A stretch of 64,000 nt of DNA from the NCBI RefSeq assembly GCF_022179545.1, contig NZ_AP025518.1, positions 6,076,001 through 6,140,000 of the forward strand. The letters run 5' to 3'. A model generated the notes under the pieces. It was not told the origin of the DNA. It made no database searches and was given only the letters and a program-made list of their open reading frames with translations. The position numbers and the translations under genes were made by a program. Positions 47,562 through 55,850 of this stretch are shown piece after piece. Source of the stretch: Mycolicibacterium fortuitum subsp. fortuitum (lineage in GTDB: Bacteria > Actinomycetota > Actinomycetes > Mycobacteriales > Mycobacteriaceae). Position 1 is the first letter of the stretch. The number at the start of each line of letters is the position of its first letter.

Positions 47562-48464
47562 GTGCGCGGCGGCGCGGTCGTCGCAGCGACTGTCGCGGCG
47601 GCCTGGGCGCTGGCCTACCCCCACAACCCGGTGGCAGGCGCCGCGACGCGGGCGTTGGCCGACTGCGCCGCTGTCATCACCCTCGGCCTGGCCACCGTGC
47701 CGCTGCTGGAATCCGACCGCTACCGGGCCGAGTTGGGCCGTAGGGCCGCGGGACCACTCGGGTTGGCGGCAGCGGTGTGGCTGGTGACCGAGATCGTGCG
47801 ACTGACCGTGGAGGCCGCACAGACCGCGGGAGTCGGGTTCTGGCAGATCGGCATCCGCACCCTGACCGACTTCTGTCTCTATACGACCGCGGGTCGTTCG
47901 GGACTGGTCGGCGTCGCAGCCGCTCTGGCGGTGGCTGCGGTGGCGGTCCTGGCCCCGCGCGGCGCCACGACGACGGTCGCGGCGGTGGGTCTCGCGGCCG
48001 TCGGAATGGCCGCCCGAACGCTGGCCGGGCATCTGGCGGAGAGCCCGGTCGGCGGGATGGCCGTTGCGGTGCATGGGCTGGCCGCGGCGGTGTGGTGCGG
48101 CGTGCTGGCCGCACTTGTGCTGACCGTGACGCATCGGGGTCAGTGGGCCAGAGTGCTGCCGCGGTTCTCGCAGTTGTCGCTGTGGTGTGTGGGCGTGCTG
48201 CTGGCGGCCGGGGTGGCCGGGGCCGCGATCAAGTTGGACTCCCCCACGGAACTGTGGGCGACCGGCTATGGCCGGGTGCTGGCGGCCAAGGTGGTCGTGA
48301 CCGCGGCCCTGTTGGTGTTGGCCTGGCGCAATCGGTCGCAATGGCTGCCCGCAGCACGCGCCCACCGCAGCAGCGCCACGCTGTCGCAGAACCGGTCGTT
48401 GGTGGAATTGGGCATGATGGCTGTGGCGGTCACCCTCGCCGCGGCTCTGGCCGTCACGGGTTGA
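47562..48464 (+). CDS. CopD-family copper import membrane protein
   Basis: A roughly 300-residue membrane protein with eight or nine helices. AGHLAESPVGGMAVAVHGLAA carries the conserved histidines of the CopD domain. I chose the GTG at 47562, three bases after the copC stop, because the first membrane helix follows at once. A GTG at 47535 would add nine residues overlapping copC. With YcnI and CopC it matches the ycnI-ycnJ type of copper uptake, here split over separate genes. Confidence 0.85.
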   Translation: MRGGAVVAATVAAAWALAYPHNPVAGAATRALADCAAVITLGLATVPLLESDRYRAELGRRAAGPLGLAAAVWLVTEIVRLTVEAAQTAGVGFWQIGIRTLTDFCLYTTAGRSGLVGVAAALAVAAVAVLAPRGATTTVAAVGLAAVGMAARTLAGHLAESPVGGMAVAVHGLAAAVWCGVLAALVLTVTHRGQWARVLPRFSQLSLWCVGVLLAAGVAGAAIKLDSPTELWATGYGRVLAAKVVVTAALLVLAWRNRSQWLPAARAHRSSATLSQNRSLVELGMMAVAVTLAAALAVTG

Positions 48465-48554
48465 CCGCTGCGGCGCCTGGCATGATGGGAAACACTGCCG
48501 GCCCCCCAACACCGCGCTGGCGCGGAACTTCAGATACTGCAAAGGAGCAGCCAG

Positions 48555-49043
48555 ATGGCAGAGCAGCAGGATCAACCCGCCGAGAAGCCCGAAACCGCGG
48601 CGGAACCTGCTCCGCCCAAGCCCGGCCCTCCGCCGGCCAAGAAAGCTGCTGCGAAGAAGGCCCCCGCCAAGAAGGCAGCGGCCAAGAAGGCTCCGGCCAA
48701 GGCCGCCAAGAAAGCTCCGGCCAAAAAGGCTCCCGCCAAGAAGGCCCCGCCCGCTCCGCCTGCCCCCGCTGTCCCGCCTGCCCAGCCTGCCCAGCCTGCG
48801 CCGCCCGCCGAGCCGGCGCCTGCACCCGTCATCCCGTTGCCGGATGTCGCCAAGGCAGCCAAAGAGACTGCCGCCCAAGCCAAGTCGACCGTCACATCGG
48901 CCACCAACCCGGTGTCTGGCCCGGCGCCGGTTCCGCTGTCCGACAGCCCGTCGTCCAAACTGCCCGTGGTGGCAGCGGTGGCCGTCGGCGTTCTGGCTGT
49001 GATCCTGGTCCTGCTGAGCAGGCGAAATTCCGAGGAAGACTGA
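48555..49043 (+). CDS. hns: H-NS-like, lysine-rich membrane-anchored protein (Rv3852-like)
   Basis: A 162-residue protein with an AKKAPAKKAAAKK-type basic repeat (about 30-75) like the tails of histone H1 and HupB. A Pro/Ala stretch follows, and one C-terminal membrane helix (VVAAVAVGVLAVILVLLSRR). Rv3852 was described as a histone-like protein and later as membrane-associated. AAGGAGC lies upstream of the ATG. The gene keeps its conserved place before rraA, with the TipA-like gene inserted between. Confidence 0.85.
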   Translation: MAEQQDQPAEKPETAAEPAPPKPGPPPAKKAAAKKAPAKKAAAKKAPAKAAKKAPAKKAPAKKAPPAPPAPAVPPAQPAQPAPPAEPAPAPVIPLPDVAKAAKETAAQAKSTVTSATNPVSGPAPVPLSDSPSSKLPVVAAVAVGVLAVILVLLSRRNSEED

Positions 49044-49051
49044 CTTTCCGG

Positions 49052-49078
49052 TTGACCCTGACGCGACGTCAGGGTCAA
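49052..49078 (+). promoter_or_regulatory. Perfect palindromic operator/promoter of the MerR-type gene
   Basis: TTGACCCTGACG and CGTCAGGGTCAA are perfect 12-base inverted repeats separated by CGA. The left arm begins with the -35-like TTGACC. AATAGT at 49077-49082 sits 19 bases after it, the long spacing typical of MerR-activated promoters. A transcript would then start at or near the ATG at 49089 (leaderless). Confidence 0.85.
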
Positions 49079-49088
49079 TAGTGGCCTG

Positions 49089-49853
49089 ATGCAGGCGAAT
49101 TCACAGGCGAGATCTGTTGGCGCGGTCGCCGCGCTGACGGAGGTCTCGGTGCGCACCCTGCATCACTACGACCACATCGGTCTCGTGGTACCCAGTGTGC
49201 GCACCGCGGCGGGCTACCGCGGCTACACCGACACCGATATCGAGCGACTGCACCTGGTGCTGGTGTATCGGTCTGTCGGGATGGCGTTGGACGAGATCCG
49301 GTCATTGCTCGACGACCCCGACTCGGACGTGCTCGCCCACCTGCGACGCCGGCATCGGCTGCTCTGCGATCAGGCCGAGCAGTTGCAGGAGACCATCAAG
49401 GCAGTGGAGGTATTGATGAGCGCCCACGACAGAGGGATTCAGCTCACCGCGGAAGAGCAGGTGGAGATTTTCGGCAGTGCCGTTTTCGATGAGCATGACG
49501 CCGAGGTGCGCGAACGCTGGGGTGATACCGAGGAATGGCGGCAGTCCCGGCAGCGGACGGCGCAGATGACCAAGCAGGACTGGATCGAGTTCAAGGCAGA
49601 GAATGACGCGCTGCTCGACGCACTGGCCGAGGGCAAGCGCGCCGGGGTCAGGCCCGCCTCTGCGGAGGCCGACGCACTGGCCGCCCGGCATCGTGCCAAT
49701 ATTTCCCGGTTCTACGACTGCAGTGACGACATGCACGTATGCCTGGCGAACATCTATGTGGAGGACGAGCGCTTCGCCCGCTACTACGACGATGCCGAGC
49801 CCGGGCTGGCCCAGTTCGTGCACGACATCATCGTGCAAAGTGTCGGACGCTAG
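49089..49853 (+). CDS. TipA-like MerR family regulator with TipAS drug-binding domain
   Basis: A 254-residue regulator. Residues 1-75 form a MerR winged helix ([18 protein letters not shown] and [14 protein letters not shown]). A coiled-coil dimer helix follows (about 85-120). The C-terminal part ends [20 protein letters not shown]...FVHDIIVQ, the TipAS antibiotic-binding domain. Streptomyces TipAL binds thiopeptides covalently through a cysteine; cysteines occur here in YDCSDD and HVCLAN. The operator upstream indicates autoregulation. Confidence 0.9.
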   Translation: MQANSQARSVGAVAALTEVSVRTLHHYDHIGLVVPSVRTAAGYRGYTDTDIERLHLVLVYRSVGMALDEIRSLLDDPDSDVLAHLRRRHRLLCDQAEQLQETIKAVEVLMSAHDRGIQLTAEEQVEIFGSAVFDEHDAEVRERWGDTEEWRQSRQRTAQMTKQDWIEFKAENDALLDALAEGKRAGVRPASAEADALAARHRANISRFYDCSDDMHVCLANIYVEDERFARYYDDAEPGLAQFVHDIIVQSVGR

Positions 49854-49873
49854 CGAGCTGCGATAATCGCGGG

Positions 49874-50359
49874 GTGAGTATCGAACCGCGCGCCACCGCT
49901 GATCTGGTCGACGAGATCTATCCCGACGTCCGTAGCTGCGATCTGCAGTTGCAGAACTACGGCGGCAGGACCATGTTCGCCGGGCCGATCACCACGGTGC
50001 GCTGCTTCCAGGACAACGCGCTGCTCAAGTCGATCCTATCCACCCCCGGCGACGGCGGTGTGCTCGTGGTCGACGGGAACGGGTCGCTACACACCGCCCT
50101 GGTCGGCGACATCATCGCGGGGCTGGCCGCCGAGCACGGCTGGTCGGGGGTGATCGTGCACGGCGCGGTCCGCGATGCCGCCGCGCTGCGCACCATCGAT
50201 GTCGGGATCAAGGCGCTGGGCACCAACCCGCGCAAGGGCACCAAGACCGGCGAAGGTGAGCGCGACGTCGAGGTCAGCTTCGGCGGCGTCACCTTCGTCC
50301 CGGGCGAGATCGCGTATGCCGACGAGGACGGCATCGTCGTCGTCGGAGACGACAGGTAG
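49874..50359 (+). CDS. rraA: RraA-like protein
   Basis: A 161-residue protein matching Rv3853, first called menG, now placed in the RraA family. E. coli RraA inhibits RNase E; others are 4-hydroxy-4-methyl-2-oxoglutarate aldolases. Visible pieces are [18 protein letters not shown] and [25 protein letters not shown], which carry the Arg-Asp typical of aldolase members. The start is GTG at 49874, 20 bases after the TipA-like stop. Activity cannot be decided here. Confidence 0.9.
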   Translation: MSIEPRATADLVDEIYPDVRSCDLQLQNYGGRTMFAGPITTVRCFQDNALLKSILSTPGDGGVLVVDGNGSLHTALVGDIIAGLAAEHGWSGVIVHGAVRDAAALRTIDVGIKALGTNPRKGTKTGEGERDVEVSFGGVTFVPGEIAYADEDGIVVVGDDR

Positions 50360-50389
50360 GCCACGTCGTCGGAGACGACAAGTAGGCCA
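50338..50389 (+). repeat. Two tandem 26-bp repeats over the rraA stop
   Basis: CGTCGTCGGAGACGACAGGTAGGCCA is followed directly by a copy with one change (AGGTAG to AAGTAG), then by CGTCGTCG of a third. The first copy includes the last codons and stop of rraA. It looks like a recent slippage duplication. Confidence 0.85.
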
Positions 50390-50405
50390 CGTCGTCGCGT
50401 CCAGC

Positions 50406-50441
50406 GAAAGAAGCCCCCACTGTGCGGTGGGGGCTTCTTTC
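50406..50441. terminator. Bidirectional terminator between rraA and ethA
   Basis: GAAAGAAGCCCCCAC and GTGGGGGCTTCTTTC form a perfect 15-pair stem with a TGTGCG loop. TTCTTTC on the plus side and its mirror on the minus side supply T-rich ends for both convergent genes. Confidence 0.92.
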
Positions 50442-50454
50442 GTTCTCAGCGGGC

Positions 50455-51924
50455 TTAAACCGTCACTGCGGCACGGTGTTTGGTGAACATCAGTGACTCT
50501 TCGTCCACCTTGCCGTAGCGGATGGTGCGCATGTCGAAGAAGTAGTTCTGCTTGAGCTTCCACGGCGCCTCGGAGCCCGACTTGGGCAGGCTGTCCATGG
50601 CACGCCGGAAGTATCCCGGAGTGAAGTCCATGAACGGCATCTCGTCCACGGCCGCTCCGGGGTGCTGGGGCTCGACACGGTCGAAACCGTTGGCGTCCAT
50701 GTAGTTCAGCATCCGGCAGATGAACTCCGAGACCAGGTCGGCCTTGAGCGTCCAGGACGCGTTGGTGTAGCCGAAGGTGATGGCCATGTTCGGCACGCCG
50801 GAGAGCATCAGACCCTTGTAGGTCATGCACTTGGTCAGGTCGATCGGCTCACCGTTGCGGTTGGCGGTCGCCCCACCGAACAGCTGCATGTTCAGGCCCG
50901 TCGCGGTGACGATGATGTCGGCCTGCAGCTCCTCCCCGGAGGTCAGCTTGATGCCGGTTTCGGTGAAGGTCTCGATGGTGTCGGTGACGACGCCGGCCTT
51001 GCCCGAGCGGATGGCCTTGAACAGATCGCCGTTGGGCGCCAGGCAGACTCGCTCGTCCCAGGGGTTGTACCGCGGGCTGAAGTGCTTGTCATAGTCGAAG
51101 CCCTCGGGCAGCCGGCGCTCGGCCATCCGGCGAAGCACCTTCTTGAACACGCTCGGGAAGTTGCGGGCGACCTGGTACTGGCCGGTGCTGTAACCGATCT
51201 GCTTCCAGCGGTTGACGAAGTGTGCCAGGTTCTTCGGCAGGTATTTGTTGGTTCGCAGCGCGATCGGATCTTCCAGCGGCAGCGAGCCGATGTAGGTGGG
51301 CGAGCGCTGCAGCATCGTGACGTGGCCGACGCCGCCGTTGACCAGTGACGGGATCAGCGTCACCGCGGTGGCACCCGAGCCGATGACGACGACGTTCTTG
51401 CCCGTGTAGTCCAGGTCTTCGGGCCAGTGCTGGGGGTGGATGATCTGGCCCTTGAAGTCATCGGCACCGGGGAACTCGGGCGAGTAGCCCTCGTCGTAGT
51501 TGTAGTAGCCGCTGCACACCGACAGGAATGACGCGGTGATCTGCTTGGCCTCGCCGCCCGTCTCGATGTTCACGGTCCAGCGGTTGTCGGCATCGGACCA
51601 GTCGACCGAGAGCACACGGTGACCGGTGCGGATGTGCTTGCGGATGCCGTACTCGTCGGCAGCCTCGTTGATGTAGTTCCAGATCGACTTGCCGTCGGCG
51701 ATCGACTTGGCCGATTCCCAGGGCTTGAACCGGAATCCGAGGGTGAACATGTCCGAGTCGGAGCGGATGCCCGGGTACTTGAACAGGTCCCAGGTGCCGC
51801 CGATGTTCTCCCGGCGCTCGAGGATCACGTAGCTCTTGGTCGGGCAGCGGTCCTGGAGGTGCCAGGCCGTGCTGATGCCGGAGATGCCGGCACCGACGAT
51901 CACAACATCGAAATGTTCGGTCAT
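50455..51924 (-). CDS. ethA: Baeyer-Villiger monooxygenase EthA
   Basis: A flavoprotein that inserts oxygen next to ketones and activates the drug ethionamide in M. tuberculosis (Rv3854c). The 489-residue protein has the FAD motif GAGISGISTAWHL at the start. The Baeyer-Villiger fingerprint is FKGQIIHPQHWPED and the NADPH motif GSGATAVTLIPSL. It is divergent from ethR, which represses it through the operator between them. Confidence 0.96.
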   Translation of the reverse strand: MTEHFDVVIVGAGISGISTAWHLQDRCPTKSYVILERRENIGGTWDLFKYPGIRSDSDMFTLGFRFKPWESAKSIADGKSIWNYINEAADEYGIRKHIRTGHRVLSVDWSDADNRWTVNIETGGEAKQITASFLSVCSGYYNYDEGYSPEFPGADDFKGQIIHPQHWPEDLDYTGKNVVVIGSGATAVTLIPSLVNGGVGHVTMLQRSPTYIGSLPLEDPIALRTNKYLPKNLAHFVNRWKQIGYSTGQYQVARNFPSVFKKVLRRMAERRLPEGFDYDKHFSPRYNPWDERVCLAPNGDLFKAIRSGKAGVVTDTIETFTETGIKLTSGEELQADIIVTATGLNMQLFGGATANRNGEPIDLTKCMTYKGLMLSGVPNMAITFGYTNASWTLKADLVSEFICRMLNYMDANGFDRVEPQHPGAAVDEMPFMDFTPGYFRRAMDSLPKSGSEAPWKLKQNYFFDMRTIRYGKVDEESLMFTKHRAAVTV

Positions 51925-51937
51925 GGGACCGACGGTA

Positions 51938-51992
51938 TCAACACGGTGTTGAGTCGGTCAACAGTGTGTTGAAAAATTCAACTCGGTGTTAG
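51938..51992. promoter_or_regulatory. ethA-ethR operator: three 15-bp units every 20 bp
   Basis: TCAACACGGTGTTGA (51938, perfect palindrome), TCAACAGTGTGTTGA (51958, perfect 6-base arms) and TCAACTCGGTGTTAG (51978, degenerate) repeat at an exact 20-base step. The whole spans 55 bases. M. tuberculosis EthR is reported to bind a 55-bp operator cooperatively as several dimers. Confidence 0.9.
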
Positions 51993-52003
51993 GCTCGCTT
52001 ACT

Positions 52004-52645
52004 GTGACCACCTCCAGCACGACGCGCGCCCCGCGCGGTCGCCGCGCCGCCCGGCCCTCGGGCGACGATCGTGAAGCGGCGATCCTCGCGACCGCCAGAC
52101 AACTGCTGGAGACCAGGAAACTGGCCGACATATCGGTCGATGACCTGGCCAAAGGCGCCGGAATCTCCCGCCCGACGTTCTACTTCTACTTCCCGTCGAA
52201 GGAAGCGGTCGTACTGTCGCTGCTCGATCCGCTGATCAAGCGCGCGGATACCGGTTTCGACAGCGCGATGGAGGACATGCCGGCCGACCCGAAGCGGGCC
52301 ATCCGGCACGGGATCGAGATCTTCTTCAGCTCGTTCGCATCGGATGCGGCCACGGCACGCGCCGGCACGGAGGCCCTCAACAGCAGTCCCGAGTTCCGCA
52401 CGCTCTGGTCCGGGCTCATGCAGAAGTGGATCGCGCTGACCGCGGCGCTGATCAGTGCCGAACGTCAACGCGGCGCCGCCCCGGAGACCATCCCCGCCAT
52501 GGATCTGGCCACCTCACTGAACCTGATGAACGAGCGCACCATGATGGCCGCACTTGGGGCCGAGCAGCCCGCTGTCGAATACGAGAAGGTGGTCGACACC
52601 CTCGCTCACATCTGGCTGACCAGCATCTACGGCGAGACACTCTGA
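52004..52645 (+). CDS. ethR: TetR-family repressor EthR
   Basis: EthR represses ethA; it has a long hydrophobic ligand tunnel. The GTG at 52004 gives 213 residues beginning VTTSSTTRAPRGRRAARPSG, in line with the M. tuberculosis start. A GTG at 51986 would lie within the operator. The helix-turn-helix region DISVDDLAKGAGISRPTFYF is nearly identical to Rv3855; the ligand domain ends VDTLAHIWLTSIYGE. Confidence 0.95.
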   Translation: MTTSSTTRAPRGRRAARPSGDDREAAILATARQLLETRKLADISVDDLAKGAGISRPTFYFYFPSKEAVVLSLLDPLIKRADTGFDSAMEDMPADPKRAIRHGIEIFFSSFASDAATARAGTEALNSSPEFRTLWSGLMQKWIALTAALISAERQRGAAPETIPAMDLATSLNLMNERTMMAALGAEQPAVEYEKVVDTLAHIWLTSIYGETL

Positions 52646-52662
52646 CCCGTCCGCCCACTATG

Positions 52663-52676
52663 CGAACATATGTTCG
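52663..52676 (+). promoter_or_regulatory. LexA (SOS) box over the dinB start codon
   Basis: CGAACATATGTTCG matches the mycobacterial SOS box (CGAAC-N4-GTTCG) perfectly. The dinB ATG at 52670 lies in its centre. CACTAT at 52656-52661 could be the -10 element of a leaderless transcript starting near the ATG, so LexA would sit right on the start point. Confidence 0.88.
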
Positions 52677-53887
52677 TGTGCGGCGGTTCAACCCAGCAGG
52701 CGGCCATCCTGCACGCTGATCTCGATTCGTTCTATGCATCGGTCGAACAGCGCGACGATCCGGCTCTGCGCGGCCGCCCGGTGATCGTGGGCGGCGGTGT
52801 GGTCCTGGCGGCCAGTTACGAGGCCAAGGCGTTCGGCGTGCGCACGGCGATGAGCGGAGGTCAGGCCCGGGCGTTGTGCCCGCAGGCCATCGTGGTGCCG
52901 CCGCGGATGTCGGCGTATTCGGAAGCCAGCGGGCACGTGTTCGAGGTTTTCCACGACACCACGCCCGTGGTGGAGCCCCTGTCGGTGGACGAGGCGTTTC
53001 TCGACGTGTCCGGCCTGGGCCGGGTGTCGGGCACCCCGGTGGAGATCGCGCGCCGGCTGCGTGAACAGGTCAGCGAGCAGGTCGGCCTGCCCATCACGGT
53101 CGGCATCGCTCGCACGAAGTTCCTGGCCAAGGTGGCCAGTCAGGTGGCCAAACCGGACGGCCTGCTGTTGGTGCCACCCGATCGGGAGCTGGCGTTCCTG
53201 CATCCGCTTCCGGTGCGTCGGTTGTGGGGGGTCGGCGCCAAGACGGCCGAGAAGCTCCACGCCCACGGGATCGAGACGGTCGCGGATGTCGCCGAGTTAC
53301 CGGAGTCAGCGCTGCGCCCCATGGTGGGTGGTGCGATGGCGCGACAGCTGTATGCGTTGTCGCGCAACATCGATCGCCGGCGGGTGACGACGGGGGTGCG
53401 GCGCAGTTCGATCGGAGCCCAACGCGCGCTCGGGCGTCGCGGGAATACGATGTCGGCCGCGGAGGTCGACGTGGTCGTGATCAACCTCGTCGACCGGATA
53501 ACGCGCCGGATGCGCGGGGCGGGACGCACCGGACGGACCGTCGTATTGCGTTTGCGTTTCGACGATTTCGGCCGGGCCACCCGATCGCACACTCTGCCTC
53601 GCGCCACCGCGTCGACGGACGCGATCCTGGCCGCCGCCCGGGCATTGGTGACGGCAGCGGCTCCTGTGATCGCCGAGCGCGGCTTGACGCTGATCGGATT
53701 CGCGGTGTCCAACATCGACCACCAGGGCAGCCAGCAGTTGGAACTGCCCTTCAACTCCGAGCCCGATCCCGTGGCGATCGACGGCGCCATCGACGAGGTG
53801 CGTCAGCGGTTCGGCAATGCGATGCTGACCCGTGGGGTACTGGTCGGACGCGATCCCGGCCTGGAGATGCCCACCCTCCCGTACTAG
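52670..53887 (+). CDS. dinB: Y-family DNA polymerase IV (DinB, third-paralogue type)
   Basis: A translesion DNA polymerase of 405 residues. Catalytic motifs are ILHADLDSFYASVEQ and SVDEAFLDVSG (Asp, Asp-Glu). The thumb has GVGAKTAEKLHAHGIETVADV. The C-terminus holds a beta-clamp motif, QLELPF. It sits between ethR and the PHP gene, where M. tuberculosis has no polymerase; M. smegmatis has DinB3 in this region (from memory). The SOS box over its start implies damage induction, unlike the M. tuberculosis DinB genes, reported as not SOS-controlled. Confidence 0.93.
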   Translation: MFVCGGSTQQAAILHADLDSFYASVEQRDDPALRGRPVIVGGGVVLAASYEAKAFGVRTAMSGGQARALCPQAIVVPPRMSAYSEASGHVFEVFHDTTPVVEPLSVDEAFLDVSGLGRVSGTPVEIARRLREQVSEQVGLPITVGIARTKFLAKVASQVAKPDGLLLVPPDRELAFLHPLPVRRLWGVGAKTAEKLHAHGIETVADVAELPESALRPMVGGAMARQLYALSRNIDRRRVTTGVRRSSIGAQRALGRRGNTMSAAEVDVVVINLVDRITRRMRGAGRTGRTVVLRLRFDDFGRATRSHTLPRATASTDAILAAARALVTAAAPVIAERGLTLIGFAVSNIDHQGSQQLELPFNSEPDPVAIDGAIDEVRQRFGNAMLTRGVLVGRDPGLEMPTLPY

Positions 53888-53901
53888 AGCAGCTATGCGC
53901 A

Positions 53902-54333
53902 CTAAAAGAACTGCGCGGCAACAAATCCCGCGAGGAGCACGGTGAATCCGCCGATCTCGCCGGCGATGAGCGCGACCATTCCGGCGTGCAGTGCGGCGGT
54001 GGGTTTCTCGAATTGATTGGTGGTGTCGCGTTTGGCGCCGTGTTCGATGTACGCGGCGATCGCAACGACGAAGAACAGCACGAGCACCATCGATGCGGTC
54101 AGGTTCACCCAGGTCGGCCAGGCGCTGAGTTCGACGAACACGGCCACCAGCAGCGTCGCGAACGAGTACAGCAGTGCGGCGCGGTGGGCGATGTCGACGT
54201 ATGGGTGCGCCAGGTGGTTCTCGCTGGTGGCCATCTGCTGGTATTTCCACACCCCGAGCACCAGCGCCAGCAGGAAGATCAGGCCGGCGGCCAGCAGGGT
54301 GATGACGGTGTCGATGCCGAGATCCGCGTGCAT
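53902..54333 (-). CDS. Four-helix membrane protein of unknown function
   Basis: A 143-residue protein with four hydrophobic helices: TVITLLAAGLIFLLALVLGV, a second near LLYSFATLLVAVFVEL, a third MVLVLFFVVAIAAYIEHG, and a last GGFTVLLAGFVAAQFF. Short polar loops contain HRAALL and HAGMVAL. No family motif is recognised. It lies 22 bases before the end of the PHP gene region on the same strand, and its stop faces dinB. Confidence 0.75.
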   Translation of the reverse strand: MHADLGIDTVITLLAAGLIFLLALVLGVWKYQQMATSENHLAHPYVDIAHRAALLYSFATLLVAVFVELSAWPTWVNLTASMVLVLFFVVAIAAYIEHGAKRDTTNQFEKPTAALHAGMVALIAGEIGGFTVLLAGFVAAQFF

Positions 54334-54355
54334 CGCGTGAGCTTAGACCGAGCTG

Positions 54356-55360
54356 TCAGCGGGATGTCCAGTCGAGCAGTTGATCGGCGCGCCAGGTGGT
54401 AACGATGCGCTCGGTCGGCACCTCCGCGTCAAGGGCGCGCTGGGCCCCGTAGCCGAGAAAATCCAGTTGGCCGGGAGCGTGCGCATCGGTATCGATACTG
54501 AACAGGCAGCCGATCTCCAGGGCCAGGTTCAGCAGCCGGGTCGGTGGATCGCGGCGTTCGGGACGGGAATTGATCTCGACGGCGGTGCCGTGGTCACGGC
54601 AGGCGGTGAAGACCTTCTCTGCATCGAATTTCGATTCGGGCCGCATGCCGCGTCCGCCGGTGACCAGGCGTCCGGTGCAATGTCCGAGCACGTCGGTGTG
54701 CGGATTCGACACTGCCTTGATCATGCGCCTGGTCATCGACGCCGAGTCCATCGCGAGTTTGGAATGCACACTGGCCACCACGACATCGAGCCGCTCCAGC
54801 AGCTCGGGCTCCTGGTCTAGGGATCCGTCTTCGAGGATGTCGACCTCGATCCCGGTCAGTATGCGCATCGGTGCCACTCGTTCACGGAGCTCTTCGATGA
54901 CGTCGAGTTGCTCCCGAAGGCGGTCGGGGGACAGCCCGTTGGCGATCTTGAGGCGCGGCGAGTGGTCGGTCAGCGCGCAGTACTCGTGCCCCAGGTCGCG
55001 CGCGGCCAGCATCATCTCCTCGATCGGGGCGGACCCGTCCGACCAGTTGGAGTGCACGTGCAGATCGCCGCGTAACGCGGCCCGAAGGTCCCCGCCACCG
55101 AGATCTTGGGCAGCTGCGCGCAATTCGACAAGGGTGTCGGGTTCGCGGCCGGCCCACGCCTGCGCGATCACCTTGGCGGTCTTTGGCCCGACGCCGGGCA
55201 GGGACTGCCAGCTGTCCGACGCGCCGAGCCGTTCTCGTTGCGCGTCGGTGAGTGCTTCGACGGTATCGGCGGCGTTGCGGTAGGCCATCACCCGTCGCGG
55301 GTCCTCCCGAGCCCGGTCCTTGTAGTACGCGATCTGACGCAGCGCAGTCACCGGATCCAT
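54356..55360 (-). CDS. PHP-domain phosphoesterase with helix-hairpin-helix (Rv3856c-like)
   Basis: A 334-residue protein resembling the C-terminal half of bacterial PolX. The N-terminal 85 residues have an HhH motif (LPGVGPKTAKVIAQAW). The PHP domain follows with DLHVHSNWSDG, ALTDHSPRL, GIEVDIL, VVASVHSKL, NPHTDVLGHCTG and DTDAH, the full set of metal-binding residues. A 3'-phosphatase/exonuclease or AP-endonuclease activity on DNA is likely by family. It is close to the SOS-boxed dinB, a repair context. Confidence 0.88.
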   Translation of the reverse strand: MDPVTALRQIAYYKDRAREDPRRVMAYRNAADTVEALTDAQRERLGASDSWQSLPGVGPKTAKVIAQAWAGREPDTLVELRAAAQDLGGGDLRAALRGDLHVHSNWSDGSAPIEEMMLAARDLGHEYCALTDHSPRLKIANGLSPDRLREQLDVIEELRERVAPMRILTGIEVDILEDGSLDQEPELLERLDVVVASVHSKLAMDSASMTRRMIKAVSNPHTDVLGHCTGRLVTGGRGMRPESKFDAEKVFTACRDHGTAVEINSRPERRDPPTRLLNLALEIGCLFSIDTDAHAPGQLDFLGYGAQRALDAEVPTERIVTTWRADQLLDWTSR

Positions 55361-55368
55361 GGCGTGGC

Positions 55369-55746
55369 TCAGCAGTCCCCCGGCCGTGCCTGGCAGTGTG
55401 GTGTGGTCCCGGGGAACCGGTAGCGATGCGTCGCAACCCAGCGGTACACCGCGTTCTGCAGCTGCCGCACTCCGGGCACGCGATACACGCTCAACGGAAT
55501 CCGGGTACCGAACCCGGCCGACACGGCGGCGTTGATGGCTTCAGCGCCGCGATACACCTCCCCCGAGGACTCCTGCCACCACGCGGCTTCGAGCATCTGA
55601 TCCGCCGGGACACCGAGCCGGTCAGCGGTCCCCGCGGCCTGGAATGGCGCGATCCGCAGGTCGCCGGTGCGCTGGCGTTTCGTCAGGGCATTGACGCTGC
55701 GGGTGCACATGCCGCAGTTGCCGTCGAAGTACAGGACGCCGCTCAT
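55369..55746 (-). CDS. DCC-family thiol-disulfide protein (DUF393)
   Basis: A 125-residue protein named for its DxxCxxC motif, here DGNCGMCTRSV near residue 9. Family members are thioredoxin-fold proteins of unclear partner. It lies eight bases before the PHP gene on the same strand, so they may be cotranscribed. Confidence 0.85.
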   Translation of the reverse strand: MSGVLYFDGNCGMCTRSVNALTKRQRTGDLRIAPFQAAGTADRLGVPADQMLEAAWWQESSGEVYRGAEAINAAVSAGFGTRIPLSVYRVPGVRQLQNAVYRWVATHRYRFPGTTPHCQARPGDC

Positions 55747-55850
55747 ACCTCCAGTGTGCCCGCATCGGGACGGGTATTTGCGTCGTACGGCCGGCCGCCC
55801 TACAGTGAATTGAGCAATTCTTCAATCCATCAATTCGTCAGGCTTCTCCT

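Noticed and set aside
47358..48878. 506-residue minus-strand frame across copC-copD and hns
   Set aside because: Gly/His/Arg-rich, no domain, antisense to three well-supported genes.
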